Counted from the stretch's first letter, positions 25,271 through 34,690 are shown. The stretch: DNA of 64,000 nucleotides from Robiginitalea aestuariiviva (GCF_029537735.1 NZ_JARPUQ010000002.1:1170240-1234239), one strand, 5' to 3'. Notes: generated from the letters alone by a model not told the origin. Program-made: numbers and translations.

Positions 25271-26199
25271 GCGTCTTGGGTTTCAAAGGCTGCACGGGCA
25301 GCCTCGGCCGAAGCCACAGGGCCCGCCAGGCGGGATTTCCAGTTTTTCCACCCGTATTTGCGACCGAAAATCCACAGCAGCAGGGGGAAAACCACAAAAA
25401 TCGGGATAAAGGCATCCCAGCTCAGGGCGGGGCTGGATACATCCCGGTACAGGGAATCGGTCTGGAAGGCGGTCCAGTCTGCCGTGACCAGCAAGGCAGT
25501 AACCAGGTTGTTGGCGGCGTGGAAGCCCAGGGCCAGTTCCAGGCCTTCGTCCATCAGGGTGATGATGCCCAGGAAAAATCCGGTGCCGATATAATAGACC
25601 ATACTCCAGTAGCCCAGTTTTTCCACCTCGGGGTTCCCCAGGTGCATGAGCCCGAACAGGACAGAGGTCACCACCAGGGGTACCCATCGGTTGCCGGCCA
25701 TAATTCCCAGGCCCTGCATCATGTGGCCCCGGAAGAGGTATTCCTCAAAACTGGTCTGCAGGGGAATCAAAAGCAGGGCAATGACTGCCAGCTTCCAGAA
25801 GGCATCCCACCGGAAATTCCAGACGTAATGGTCCGGGGAGAGCCAGATATCCACCCCGGTAATGAGCACCGTGAGCAGGCCCCAGAGGCCGAAGGCAAAA
25901 AAGATGCGTTTCCAGTCTACCCGGCGGCGGGAGGTGGTCAGGCTCCGGATGGACTGCGGATGTACCAGACGGGTCCAGCCCAGGACCACAAAGAGCCCAA
26001 AGGCCAGGGGCACCAGAAGGATAACCAGGGTGCCGTTGCGCCCGAATTGCCGGATCATATCGGCCATCATGGTTTCTACCGGTACGGGCGAAGCCAGGGT
26101 TGCCAGATAATTCAGTACCATCAGGGCGATAAAACCCAGGGGCAGTATCAGGTATTTCCAAATTCCGAGGTTACCCCGGTAGCCTTGTTCTATATACAT
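25267..26199 (-). CDS. CPBP family intramembrane metalloprotease (Abi)
   Basis: 310 residues with about eight hydrophobic helices. The CPBP catalytic motifs are present: FEEYLFRGHMMQ (EExxxR), the His in LFGLMHLGNPE and the FHAANN segment. In other systems CPBP proteins process prenylated proteins or act in immunity and maturation; the substrate here is unknown. It is embedded between menC (10-base overlap) and menE (4-base overlap), an arrangement commonly seen in flavobacterial men loci, but no biochemical link to menaquinone can be read from the sequence. Confidence 0.92.
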   Translation of the reverse strand: MYIEQGYRGNLGIWKYLILPLGFIALMVLNYLATLASPVPVETMMADMIRQFGRNGTLVILLVPLAFGLFVVLGWTRLVHPQSIRSLTTSRRRVDWKRIFFAFGLWGLLTVLITGVDIWLSPDHYVWNFRWDAFWKLAVIALLLIPLQTSFEEYLFRGHMMQGLGIMAGNRWVPLVVTSVLFGLMHLGNPEVEKLGYWSMVYYIGTGFFLGIITLMDEGLELALGFHAANNLVTALLVTADWTAFQTDSLYRDVSSPALSWDAFIPIFVVFPLLLWIFGRKYGWKNWKSRLAGPVASAEAARAAFETQDA

Positions 26200-27239
26200 A
26201 AGTTCATCAATTGATCCATATTCCAGCCCTGCGATCCGTCGTAGTGCAGGCTGCCGCCCCCGGTACGCAGGGGGCTGTCTAAATTGTTGGTGAAAAGGGA
26301 GCCGGTGCCCAACCCCTGAGGCATATCTGTCTTAAGAGTGGCCGTCCACTGCGCAATGGCATTCAGGCCAATGTTGCTCTCCAGGGCGCTGGTCACCCAC
26401 CAGCCGATCCCGCGGGCTTCGGCCTGGCGGATCCAGGCCTCGGAGGCCGCCCAACCGCCCACCAGGCTGGGCTTTAAAATAATGTATTGTGGGCGTATTT
26501 CGTCCAGCAGGGCCTCCTGCCGGGTCAAATCCCACACCCCGATCAGTTCTTCATCCAGGGCAATGGGCAGGGGCGTTTCCCGGCACAGGGCCGCCATGGC
26601 AGCCCATTGTCCGGCCCGGATGGGCTGTTCAATGGAGTGCAGCCCCAGGGCCGCCAGTTGCTCCAGCCGGCCGGGAGCTTGTTCCGGCGTAAAAGCACCG
26701 TTCGCATCTACCCGCAATTCCAGTAGTTCCTCCGGAAAGCGTTGGCGCAATCCTTGCAGCAACCGGAATTCGGTGTCGAAATCCAGGGCCCCGATCTTGA
26801 GTTTCAGGCAGCGATACCCCTCGGCCAGACGCGCCTCGATCTGGGATTGCATGAAGGCCGGTTCCCCCATCCAGATCAGCCCGTTAATCGGTACCGGTGT
26901 TCCAGAAAGAAAGGCCGAAGAATAGAGCTCCATGGGGTGTTGGGCCTGCAGCGACCTGAGGGCCTGTTCCAGACCAAACCGGATACTGGGCCACTCCCGC
27001 AGCCCTTCTAAAAGCGATTCAGGATCTGTGGCAGCCTCCCGGCACACCTGCGCCAGGCGCTGCTCAAACCCAGGGCGGTCGTCGGCACTCAGCCCGCGAA
27101 ACAACCCGCATTCCCCGATGCCGAAAGCCTCGCCCCTGCTCAGGGTAATAAAATGCGTTTCCTTCTGGGTAAGCACGCCCCGGGAAGTCCCGCCGGGACG
27201 CTTAAAGCTGAGGATGTGACTGCAGTATCGGGCTTTCAT
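26190..27239 (-). CDS. menC: o-Succinylbenzoate synthase
   Basis: 349 residues of the enolase superfamily. It dehydrates SHCHC to o-succinylbenzoate in menaquinone synthesis. The N-terminal capping domain is followed by the barrel with the acid/base lysine in CLKLKIGA, metal ligands in RVDANGAF, IEQPI and LDEEL, and the second catalytic lysine in IILKPSLVGG. The length and ligand order fit MenC rather than dipeptide epimerase, and the men context supports it. The gene starts the menC-CPBP-menE unit; the divergent SDR gene begins 49 bases away. Confidence 0.92.
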   Translation of the reverse strand: MKARYCSHILSFKRPGGTSRGVLTQKETHFITLSRGEAFGIGECGLFRGLSADDRPGFEQRLAQVCREAATDPESLLEGLREWPSIRFGLEQALRSLQAQHPMELYSSAFLSGTPVPINGLIWMGEPAFMQSQIEARLAEGYRCLKLKIGALDFDTEFRLLQGLRQRFPEELLELRVDANGAFTPEQAPGRLEQLAALGLHSIEQPIRAGQWAAMAALCRETPLPIALDEELIGVWDLTRQEALLDEIRPQYIILKPSLVGGWAASEAWIRQAEARGIGWWVTSALESNIGLNAIAQWTATLKTDMPQGLGTGSLFTNNLDSPLRTGGGSLHYDGSQGWNMDQLMNLCI

Positions 27240-27288
27240 ACCAGTGACCCAAATTTACGTATATTTTGGGACCTTAATCGCATAAATC

Positions 27289-28080
27289 ATGTACGGAACC
27301 GATACTGTGGTATGGATTACCGGTGCGTCCTCCGGGATTGGAGAAGCCCTGAGTTACCACCTGAGCGAACTGGGCTGCTGGCTGATCCTTTCCGCCCGCC
27401 GGGAAGAACGGCTCCGGGAGGTTCGGAACGCCTGCGCCTCCCCGGAGCGGGTAGCCCTGGTTCCCCTGGACCTGGGCGTGCCCGATACCCTGCCCGAAAG
27501 GGCAGCAGCGGCCCTGGCCTGTTACGGGCGGGTAGACGTGCTGGTAAACAATGCCGGGCTAAGCCAGCGTTCCAAAATCCTGGACACCGAAATGGCCGTT
27601 TATGAACGTTTGATGCAGGTAAACTATTTGGGGACAGTGGCCCTGAGTAAGGCATTACTACCGGCATTCCTCGAACAAGGCAGCGGGCATTACGCCACGG
27701 TAACCAGCCTGATGGGCAAATTCGGCTCCCCCTTGCGTTCCGGGTATTGCGGGGCCAAACACGCCCTGCACGGTTTTTTTGACGTGCTGCGGATGGAACA
27801 CGGCCACCAGGGCATACAGGTGAGCATGATCTGCCCGGGATTTGTGCAAACGGACGTGGCCCGCAATGCCCTTACGGCTACCGGCGCGCCCCAGCAAAAA
27901 CAGGACCAGGCCACGGCCGCCGGTATGGCACCGGACCGCTTTGCCCGAAAAATGTGGCGGGCCATCTGCAAAGGGAAATGGGAAACCTATATTGGCGGGC
28001 AGGAAGTAATGGGCATTTACCTGAAACGGTTCTTTCCCCGACTGCTGCACCGGGTCGTACTCCGCAGCCAGGTGGTCTGA
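27289..28080 (+). CDS. Short-chain dehydrogenase/reductase
   Basis: 263 residues, classical SDR length. NAD(P)-binding TGASSGIG is near residue 11, NNAG near 88, and the catalytic Ser with YCGAK (Tyr-x-x-x-Lys) appears in SGYCGAKHAL. ARR after the second strand favours NADPH. It resembles membrane-associated DHRS7-like members with a basic, hydrophobic C-terminus (YLKRFFPRLLHRVVL), so the substrate may be a lipid or retinoid-like ketone; not determinable. Its TGA (28078-28080) directly abuts the stop codon of the convergent hydrolase gene. Confidence 0.9.
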   Translation: MYGTDTVVWITGASSGIGEALSYHLSELGCWLILSARREERLREVRNACASPERVALVPLDLGVPDTLPERAAAALACYGRVDVLVNNAGLSQRSKILDTEMAVYERLMQVNYLGTVALSKALLPAFLEQGSGHYATVTSLMGKFGSPLRSGYCGAKHALHGFFDVLRMEHGHQGIQVSMICPGFVQTDVARNALTATGAPQQKQDQATAAGMAPDRFARKMWRAICKGKWETYIGGQEVMGIYLKRFFPRLLHRVVLRSQVV

Positions 28081-28761
28081 TCAGAGGGTTACCCCCTCCC
28101 CTATTTCGGGCAGCAACAACTCTACTCCCAGTTTCTGGAATTCCGCCTGGGCGGCTTCCTTGTCGATCTCGATGTATCCGAAGGTGTCGTAGTGCACCCC
28201 CATGGCGCGGGGACATTCCACAAAGCGGGCGGCCTGGGCCGCATCCTTGGCTCCCATGGTAAAGTTATCCCCAATGGGCAGCACAGCCAGGTCTACAGGC
28301 CCGTCCATCGGAATCAGTTTCATGTCCATGTGCAGGGCCGTATCGCCCGCAATATACACGGTCTTGCCCCCGCTATTAAGGACAAAGCCGCCAGGTTGCC
28401 CGCCGTAACTGCCATCCGGGAAGGAAGAGGTGTGAACGGCGTTCACATATTTGAGCCACCCAAAGGGAAAATCCCGCGCTCCCCCATGGTTCATGGGGTG
28501 CCCGTCAAGACCTTTTCCCTGATAATGGGTAATGATCTCGTAGTTGCTGATAAGCGTGGCACCACTGGCTTTGGCCAGGGCCTCTACATCCAAAATATGA
28601 TCCTGGTGGGCATGGGTAAGTAAGATAAAATCCGGATGCAACTGGTTCAGGCTAACCTTGCCCTTAGCCAGCTCGTTGGCCGTAATAAAAGGATCTACTA
28701 CCAGCTCGTGGTCTGCTGTGCGGATTTGCAGGGAGCCATGACCGAGAAAAACGATTTCCAT
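28081..28761 (-). CDS. UPF0173-type metal-dependent hydrolase
   Basis: 226 residues from ATG 28761, chosen because MEIVFLGHGSLQI is the standard beginning of the family; a longer frame upstream adds an unrelated leader. The metallo-beta-lactamase motif is intact as THAHQDHILD, with further ligands in the VHTSSFPDGS, IAGDTALH and GVHYDTF segments. YtkL-like proteins of this family are cytoplasmic; the substrate is not established. It sits in the men region but its role there is unclear. Confidence 0.9.
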   Translation of the reverse strand: MEIVFLGHGSLQIRTADHELVVDPFITANELAKGKVSLNQLHPDFILLTHAHQDHILDVEALAKASGATLISNYEIITHYQGKGLDGHPMNHGGARDFPFGWLKYVNAVHTSSFPDGSYGGQPGGFVLNSGGKTVYIAGDTALHMDMKLIPMDGPVDLAVLPIGDNFTMGAKDAAQAARFVECPRAMGVHYDTFGYIEIDKEAAQAEFQKLGVELLLPEIGEGVTL

Positions 28762-28874
28762 AGGTGTGGTTTTTCTCAAAGTTAGGGAACTGGTCGGGTT
28801 AATCCCAGGAATTGCCACAGGTGATTTTGGCACAGCATGTGCCAAAAATGCCAGGGGTGGCAGGGTCCAGTTAG

Positions 28875-30839
28875 TTATTTGAAGTTAAACCAGAACCGAA
28901 CCCCCTGCTCCAGCTTGTCGATATTCAGGGTGGATTGCAATTGGTTTACCAGGCGGCGCATCAGGCGAATGCCCATGGAGTTCTCGGCCCGTTCCTCGGA
29001 TTCCTCGGACATCCCCACCCCATTATCCGTGTATTCAAAGAAACCGCCCCCTCCGTTTTTGCGGATATGGATGTAGATCATCCCCTCCTGCTCGGGATCC
29101 GGGAAGGCGTATTTGAAGGAATTCGAAACAAGTTCATTCAGGATGAGGCCTATGGGAATGGCCCGGTCTATATCCAGTTCCACCCCTTCCGCATCGATGG
29201 TGATGTTGATGTTGTGCCCGCCCTTTTTGAAGACGGACTGCACACTGTTGATCAGGCTTTCGATGTAGCCTTGCATTTCAATGACGGAAAGGTCGTCGTT
29301 CTGGTAGAGTTTCTGGTGGATCAGGGCCATAGCCTTCACCCGGGTCTTGCCTTCCTCCAAGGCCTCAATAGCCGCCCGGCTCCGGGTGTTCTTGGCCTGC
29401 AGGCTCAGCAGGCTGGAAACCATCTGCAGGTTGTTTTTTACCCGGTGGTGGATCTCCTTCAACAGGGAATCTTTTTCCACCAGCGACTTTTCAATAAAGT
29501 GCTTTTGTTCCGCCATCAGGCGCTGGTTCTTGATATTTTTCAGGTAGGCGTACACCAGCCCGGCAAAACCCAGCAGGGTAAAGACCAGGGAAATAAATAC
29601 AAGGTTAATCTGGGTGTCCTGGGCCTGCAGGAGCGCATCCCGACTTTCCAGGGTGAGCTGCAACCTGCTGTTGGCCTTATTGGTACTTTCCAGTTCTTCC
29701 TGGGAAACCAGGGCCAGCAACTGTTGTTTTTCCAGGGCATCCATGGTCCATTCCAGGGAATCCCGAATGCGGGCATTCTTTTTGAGGCTGCGGACTTGTG
29801 CCTGTAAATCTTCTTTCTGTTCGTAGTAGTCCGCCCAAAGCCGGTTGAATTTTAACCGGAGGGGAATAAGTTCCGGTTCTTCCTGTTGGCGCAGGTATTC
29901 CACAGCCTTGTCCGGGTTACTCATCTGCAGGTAGGCCTCGGCCAGGGCCAGCCGGTTCTCTGCTACAATGGCCAGGTCTTTATCGCTGCTTGCCCCCCGC
30001 ATGGAGGCAATACTGTTTTCCAGGAAAGGAAGGGATTCCGAGAATTGGTTCAGCTGTACGTGAGACCGCCCCATATTGCCTTCGATAATAGCTTTCAGCC
30101 GTCGGGCTTCCTCCAGATCCTCCCCGGATTCTATGCGCTCGGGTTCATTGAGATAGATGTTCACATACCCAAGTGCTTTGATCATGTAACTCTGGCCGGT
30201 TGCTGCTGATTTATCCCGAATCAGAAACAGCCCCACGTCATTCTGGTACCTGGCTTGTCCAATCAGGTCCGCAGGATCCAGCTGGCTTTTCCGCTCCGCG
30301 ATATAGAGGTTCATCGCCTTGCGGTAATTCCCCAGGGCTTCGTATATGTCGTAGAAGGAAATCTTGTCGGTGATGCCCAGGTCCTGCATCATTTTTCGCA
30401 CCTCCAGTTGTTTTTCATACAACTTCAGGCTTTTAAAATTGCGTTCCTGCAGCTCCAGGAGAATGGCCTGAAGATTGGAATCCTGAGCTTCAACCAGGTC
30501 GGTCAACAACTCGTTGACCAGGGAAACGCTCCGGTCGTAGCTGCGCAGGTCGTGAAAGAGTTCGGCCTGCATTATTTCGTAGAGGCGGGTGGCAGCTGTA
30601 TCGCCTTCCTGAGAAGCCTGGTTATAGCGCTGGGTAACCACATCGAGCCAGTCGTAAGGCGACTGGTCACTGTAGCGGTCTGCCTGTTGATAGAAAAATT
30701 CGAATTGTCCCCTGGCTGTGGGCAACTGCCCGAACTCCTGCAGGTTGCTCGGTTCTTCGTCCCGCATATCCTGCCCCTGTACGGTGCCATACAGGCACAG
30801 CAGCAAAGTTAAAGCAACCTTGAGGTGTAGCGATTTCAT
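28875..30839 (-). CDS. Sensor histidine kinase with TPR sensory region (HisKA_2 type)
   Basis: 654 residues: signal peptide (1-22), a TPR-like helical periplasmic domain (about 40-400), a coiled stretch, one transmembrane helix (about 410-432), a HisKA_2 phospho-acceptor segment (EIHHRVKNNLQMVSSLLSLQ, His near 461) and a HATPase domain with N-box NELVSNSFKYAF and DNGVGM. It should autophosphorylate and pass phosphate to a response regulator. The LytTR response regulator at 31387-32145 on the same strand, 547 bases upstream, is the likely partner. Confidence 0.92.
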   Translation of the reverse strand: MKSLHLKVALTLLLCLYGTVQGQDMRDEEPSNLQEFGQLPTARGQFEFFYQQADRYSDQSPYDWLDVVTQRYNQASQEGDTAATRLYEIMQAELFHDLRSYDRSVSLVNELLTDLVEAQDSNLQAILLELQERNFKSLKLYEKQLEVRKMMQDLGITDKISFYDIYEALGNYRKAMNLYIAERKSQLDPADLIGQARYQNDVGLFLIRDKSAATGQSYMIKALGYVNIYLNEPERIESGEDLEEARRLKAIIEGNMGRSHVQLNQFSESLPFLENSIASMRGASSDKDLAIVAENRLALAEAYLQMSNPDKAVEYLRQQEEPELIPLRLKFNRLWADYYEQKEDLQAQVRSLKKNARIRDSLEWTMDALEKQQLLALVSQEELESTNKANSRLQLTLESRDALLQAQDTQINLVFISLVFTLLGFAGLVYAYLKNIKNQRLMAEQKHFIEKSLVEKDSLLKEIHHRVKNNLQMVSSLLSLQAKNTRSRAAIEALEEGKTRVKAMALIHQKLYQNDDLSVIEMQGYIESLINSVQSVFKKGGHNINITIDAEGVELDIDRAIPIGLILNELVSNSFKYAFPDPEQEGMIYIHIRKNGGGGFFEYTDNGVGMSEESEERAENSMGIRLMRRLVNQLQSTLNIDKLEQGVRFWFNFK

Positions 30840-30996
30840 GATTTTGCCCTATACCCCTTTTATACCCCGGGGTGGGGGTTAATGTCGTCTTTCAAACTTA
30901 CGGCAAATCGCCGGCTTTCCGTAGCTTTTGTTGTCAACCCCAAACATTCTGTGGTCAGCTAACGCGTGGGGATTCCATAGCCCTGGCCTGGAATGG

Positions 30997-31024
30997 AAAA
31001 AGGCCGTGTCCGCAGACACAGCCT
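30997..31024 (-). terminator. Intrinsic terminator in the regulator-kinase gap
   Basis: AGGCCGTGTC (31001-31010) pairs with GACACAGCCT (31015-31024) with one mismatch and a CGCA loop; on the minus strand it is followed by T5. No annotated gene ends near it, which supports a short transcript upstream (31070-31000). Confidence 0.75.
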
Positions 31025-31066
31025 TTTCCTGTTGAAAGTAAGATTTGGGGATCTTCAATCGTTTAT
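31000..31066 (-). ncRNA. Candidate small RNA (unproven)
   Basis: A -7-like box TACATTTG (31078-31071, minus) would start a transcript near 31066 that ends at the strong terminator about 65-70 bases later. No start codon with a sensible reading frame fits inside it. No good -33 TTG element was seen, so this is a hypothesis only. Confidence 0.3.
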
Positions 31067-31386
31067 GCCCCAAATGTAAGGCGCACTTGCGTACGCTTTT
31101 TGAAATTGTTGTGTACCCCGTTAGAATTGTGGTAAAAATACTTGATAAGGTTGGCTCATCGACGAACGGTAAACCCCGGAGTTGCGGGGGGCCTTAAAAG
31201 AGAAAGAGCCCTGTCGGTTTGCGGCAGGACTCTTTCACGAGAACACTATATGAAAATGAAAAACTTAATCTCTTAAGAACACTGCTAAAATACGCCGGGA
31301 AGGTACGGGCCGCCAACTTTTTGTTGTGAATCGGCCCTAAAGTGTGGTGAAAACACCGAAAGGGTTAAAATGCCCGTAAAAACGGG

Positions 31387-32145
31387 TCAGGAATTCATGG
31401 AGGAGATAATAAATTCCTTGAAATCCTTGGAAATCGGGATCAGGTTGTTGTTGATCATGATATCCTTGGAGTTGATGGCATCAATATGGTCTACATTCAC
31501 GATGTAGGACTTGTGCGCCCGGTAAAATTTGTTCCGGGGTAATTTTTCCAGGTAATCTTTCAGGGGGGAGCGCACCAGGAATTTCTTGTCCTTGGTATTG
31601 ACCTCCAAATAAACGTTGTCCGCCTTGATGAACTGTATGTCGTCAAACTGTATGCGATAGTAAAGGTGTTGCTTTTTGACGAAAATGGAATCCTTCAGCA
31701 CGGAACTGGTATTGACACCTTCACTTGCCTCTTCGTCTGACCCGCCGTGGGTGGCCGGCTTCTGCCCTTTGCTATAATTGGACAGGGCAATCTCGATGGA
31801 GGTATAGAGGTCCTGCTGCTCAAATGGCTTGACCAGGTATCCGTTGGGTTTTACCGTTTTGGCATTTTCAACGGTGGCCCGGTCGGAGTTTGAAGTCACA
31901 AAGATGAAAGGGATATCGTATTGGGCCCGGATGTGTTTCCCCAGGTCAATCCCGGTTTTGTCGGATGCCAGGATGATGTCGATCAGCACCAGGTCCACTT
32001 CCTGCGATTTCAGCACTTCCACCGCCTGCTCGTATACAATCACATTGTCGACGATCTCGTAACCGATTTCCTCGAGCATGGATTGCATGTCGTCTGCGAT
32101 AATCACATTGTCTTCAACAATGAGGATTTTGATGGGCTGTTCCAA
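31387..32145 (-). CDS. LytTR-family response regulator
   Basis: 252 residues. The N-terminal receiver (about 1-125) has the acidic pair in IVEDN, the phospho-acceptor Asp in LVLIDIIL and the switch Lys in YLVKPFEQ, so it looks functional. A charged linker (about 126-148) leads to a LytTR DNA-binding domain (about 150-250; FYRAHKSYIVNVDHID). It probably receives phosphate from the histidine kinase encoded downstream. menA ends 35 bases upstream on the same strand, so it may be read through from the men operon. Confidence 0.94.
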   Translation of the reverse strand: MEQPIKILIVEDNVIIADDMQSMLEEIGYEIVDNVIVYEQAVEVLKSQEVDLVLIDIILASDKTGIDLGKHIRAQYDIPFIFVTSNSDRATVENAKTVKPNGYLVKPFEQQDLYTSIEIALSNYSKGQKPATHGGSDEEASEGVNTSSVLKDSIFVKKQHLYYRIQFDDIQFIKADNVYLEVNTKDKKFLVRSPLKDYLEKLPRNKFYRAHKSYIVNVDHIDAINSKDIMINNNLIPISKDFKEFIISSMNS

Positions 32146-32180
32146 AATCGCTTGGGTTTAGAAGGTTATCGCTTTCAAAA

Positions 32181-33089
32181 TTACAAAAAATAATGATTCA
32201 ACAGGTAGAGCAACAAGCCCAGGGCAAAGGTGCTCAGGGCCACCTTCTTCAATTCCGGGTCCAGGGCCCGGGCTTCCCTGGCCCGTACAAAGCAAACCAG
32301 GTGCCAGGCCAGGCCCAGGAAGGGGAGCAGCACCAGGGCGGCCATTGCCGGCCGCGGCTGTATAAAGACGTAGGCCACCATAGCGGTAAAGCCGGTCAGG
32401 CATAGCACCCAATGGTACACCCGCCCCCATCTGGGCCCCAGGCGAACAGCCAGGGTGATTTTCCCTGCAGCCCGGTCCGGCTCCAGGTCCCGGAGGTTGT
32501 TCAGGTTCAGGACAGCGGCAGAGAGGGCCCCAATGGCAATGGCGGGCAGCCAGGCTTCCGCCAGCAGGGTCTGGGTATACAGGAACTGACACCCCTGTAC
32601 ACTAAGTAACCCAAAAAAAAGGAAGACAAAAAGATCGCCCAGGCCTTTGTAGCCATAGGCGGTATTGCCCACCGTATAACGGATGGAGGCCCAGATGGCA
32701 CATAACCCGAGTAACCCGAATAACAGGAAGTACCACAGTTGCCCGGCCCCGAAAGCCCGCAAAAGGGTAGCCAGGGTAAGGGCAGCACTGATGGCGATCA
32801 TTACCCAGATGCCCCGTTTCAGGGCAGCCCGGCTAATGGCCCCGCTTTGCAGGGCCCGGGCGGGACCTATGCGGCTGGCATTATCGGTACCCTTTACCCC
32901 GTCCCCGTAATCGTTGGCAAAATTGGAGGTAATCTGATAGGCCAGGGTGGTGGCCAGGGTAAGGGTAAAAAGCAAGGTGTCTTCAAGGCCCTGGGCACGG
33001 GCCATGGCCGTTCCGGCCAGGATGCCGGCTATCGAGAGGGGCAGGGTCCGCAATCGCGCGGCACCCAACCAGGTTTTCAGGGCAGCCAA
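32181..33089 (-). CDS. menA: 1,4-Dihydroxy-2-naphthoate polyprenyltransferase
   Basis: 302 residues with about eight transmembrane helices. It prenylates DHNA in the inner membrane to give demethylmenaquinone. Both Asp-rich UbiA-family motifs are visible: NFANDYGDGVKGTD near residue 57 and LNLNNLRDLEPDRAAGK in the second half. The N-terminal LGAARLRTLPLSIAGILAG is typical of MenA. It starts 2 bases after the SPOR-like gene stop, within a long minus-strand men transcript. Confidence 0.95.
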   Translation of the reverse strand: MAALKTWLGAARLRTLPLSIAGILAGTAMARAQGLEDTLLFTLTLATTLAYQITSNFANDYGDGVKGTDNASRIGPARALQSGAISRAALKRGIWVMIAISAALTLATLLRAFGAGQLWYFLLFGLLGLCAIWASIRYTVGNTAYGYKGLGDLFVFLFFGLLSVQGCQFLYTQTLLAEAWLPAIAIGALSAAVLNLNNLRDLEPDRAAGKITLAVRLGPRWGRVYHWVLCLTGFTAMVAYVFIQPRPAMAALVLLPFLGLAWHLVCFVRAREARALDPELKKVALSTFALGLLLYLLNHYFL

Positions 33090-33091
33090 GG

Positions 33092-33691
33092 CTACTTCGG
33101 GTCTTCGATTTTTACACGTTTACCATCCCGGTAAGACGCCACAAAGGCATCCTTAAAGCCCATATCCACCAATTCACTGCGAAAGCGCTGGGCCTCTTCC
33201 AGGGTTTCGAAATTCCCTATAGAATAGGCGTAAAACGGATTTGCCTTCACAAAAAGGGTGTTGCTCAGGGATTCGGAGGCCAGGCTCAGGTTGTTATCCA
33301 CAAAGGCCTTTACCTGTACGGAATAGATGGTCTCTTTTTCCAGGAATTGCTTGGCCAGGTAGAAGTCCTTGACCAGGCTGAGCTCCTCATTTTGCTGCTT
33401 GAGGTTGCTGAGGCGGCTGCGAAAGACCTCCAGGCTGTCTATGGAGACATTCAGGTACTCCGCATTGTTTTGTTTGGCACTGGAGGTAAGCCCGACCGTG
33501 AAAGAAGCAATGGCCAGGGTGCCGATCAAAAACAGGGCCGTTACCCCGCCAAATAGATTGCGCTGCAGGCGGGCGCGTTTCAATTCCTTGTTCTTGTACT
33601 TGATCTGGTCCAGCAGGCGCTCGTTAATGATCTGCGCCTTATCGATATCCTTGTGCAATTCGAGCAGATCGCTCTCTTCTATAAAGGGCAT
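33092..33691 (-). CDS. Membrane protein with SPOR-like C-terminal domain
   Basis: 199 residues from ATG 33691 (MPFIEESDLLELHKDIDKAQ). An N-terminal coiled coil (about 5-45) is followed by a transmembrane helix (about 48-68), a second coiled region, and a C-terminal domain (about 125-199) resembling SPOR: IYSVQVKAF then PFYAYSIGNFETLEEAQRF. SPOR domains bind denuded peptidoglycan at division sites; whether this one does is not known. It lies between cvfB and menA on the same strand, 2 bases from menA. Confidence 0.78.
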   Translation of the reverse strand: MPFIEESDLLELHKDIDKAQIINERLLDQIKYKNKELKRARLQRNLFGGVTALFLIGTLAIASFTVGLTSSAKQNNAEYLNVSIDSLEVFRSRLSNLKQQNEELSLVKDFYLAKQFLEKETIYSVQVKAFVDNNLSLASESLSNTLFVKANPFYAYSIGNFETLEEAQRFRSELVDMGFKDAFVASYRDGKRVKIEDPK

Positions 33692-33792
33692 AGGTTTGGC
33701 TTTGTTGGAAACTCCGCTAAATGTAACCAAAATGGGGGGATTCAACAAACCTTGGCCGGCCGTATTTGCAAGGCGCATCGGCTAATCAGGAG

Positions 33793-34632
33793 TCAGGATT
33801 GCCGGAGTAGGCGCACCCCGTCCGGGGCAAGTTCAATTTTGCGTGCCTTATACAGGATTCCCAAGCCTTTTTTAAAGCGCTTTTTGCTCATCTTCAGCAC
33901 CTCCTGAATCCGGCCCGGGTCCGAGCCGTCATGCAGGTCCAGAAACCCGCCTGATGCCTCCAGGGCCTCCAGGATACGGGCAGCAGCCGGCTCCAGACCG
34001 GTGTGCCCAAGGGGCTCCAGCACCACGTCCAGCTTTCGGTCCGGGCGTACGGTTTTCACATACCCCTTAATGGCGTCCCCAGGTTCCAGGGCGCGGAAGA
34101 CCTGATCGTGGAATACGAGCCCTTTGTGGGCCTGGTTCACCACCACTTCAAATCCAAGGTCGGTTTTACGGTAGACCAGCAGGGATACCTCCTCCCCGGC
34201 CTTCAGGGTCATGTCCTCATTGCTCAGGAAGCGTTCCAGGCGGCCTGACGCCACCAGGCGACCGCTTTTGGGGTCCAGGTAGCAGTACACCGGGTAGTGC
34301 CGGCCTTCTTCCATGGGGGTGGGTTGTTCCCGGTATGGCACCAGCAGGTGTTTCTCCAGGCCCCAGTCCATAAAGGCCCCGAAACGGGTTACCTCTGCCA
34401 CCCTGAGGCTGCCGAAGGCATCGCGGGTTATGGCCGGTTCCAGCGTGGTGGCCACAGGCCGCTCTTCGTGGTCCAGGTAACAGAATACCCGCAACATATC
34501 TCCTTCCTGCGTCCCTTCCGGCACATATTTTCGGGGCAGGAGGATCTCCTGCCCTTCCCCGTCGGTCAGGAACAAACCCACAGAGGTATCCCGGGCCACG
34601 CCCAGAGTGTTGTATGCGCCAATCGCTATCAT
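33793..34632 (-). CDS. CvfB-like S1-domain RNA-binding protein
   Basis: 279 residues, the usual length of CvfB proteins, which contain three S1-type OB folds and a C-terminal winged helix. Seen here: an N-terminal OB-like repeat (IGAYNTLGVARDT, ILLPRKYVP), a second (VTRFGAFMDWGLEKHLLVP), a third (DAIKGYVKTVRPDRKLDVVL) and a basic winged-helix tail (KMSKKRFKKGLGILYK). CvfB was named for S. aureus virulence regulation and binds RNA; its role in this bacterium is unknown. It lies inside the men operon. Confidence 0.9.
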   Translation of the reverse strand: MIAIGAYNTLGVARDTSVGLFLTDGEGQEILLPRKYVPEGTQEGDMLRVFCYLDHEERPVATTLEPAITRDAFGSLRVAEVTRFGAFMDWGLEKHLLVPYREQPTPMEEGRHYPVYCYLDPKSGRLVASGRLERFLSNEDMTLKAGEEVSLLVYRKTDLGFEVVVNQAHKGLVFHDQVFRALEPGDAIKGYVKTVRPDRKLDVVLEPLGHTGLEPAAARILEALEASGGFLDLHDGSDPGRIQEVLKMSKKRFKKGLGILYKARKIELAPDGVRLLRQS

Positions 34633-34690
34633 AGGAAAGAATGCTTAGATGCCGCAAAGAAACGCCTTTTGGGCGGATCCGGGCCCTTCT

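Larger units (their letters stand above)
30840..31386 (-). other. 547-base intergenic region with several hairpins and a candidate small RNA
   Basis: No convincing protein gene. On the minus strand it holds, in transcription order: a small stem right after the response-regulator stop (CCCGT/ACGGG, 31386-31373), a hairpin at 31236-31202 (GAAAGAG/CTCTTTC plus CCTG/CAGG), a -7-like TACATTTG at 31078-31071, a stem ATTTGGGG/CCCCAAAT (31043-31075), and a strong terminator at 31024-30997. The 8-mer AGAACACT is repeated at 31240 and 31276. It separates the response regulator from its kinase, so the two are probably transcribed separately. Confidence 0.5.

Noticed and set aside
30879-31073. Possible 64-residue minus-strand protein in the regulator-kinase gap
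   Set aside because: The frame runs straight through the strong terminator hairpin at 31001-31024 and has no signal, motif or sensible composition.
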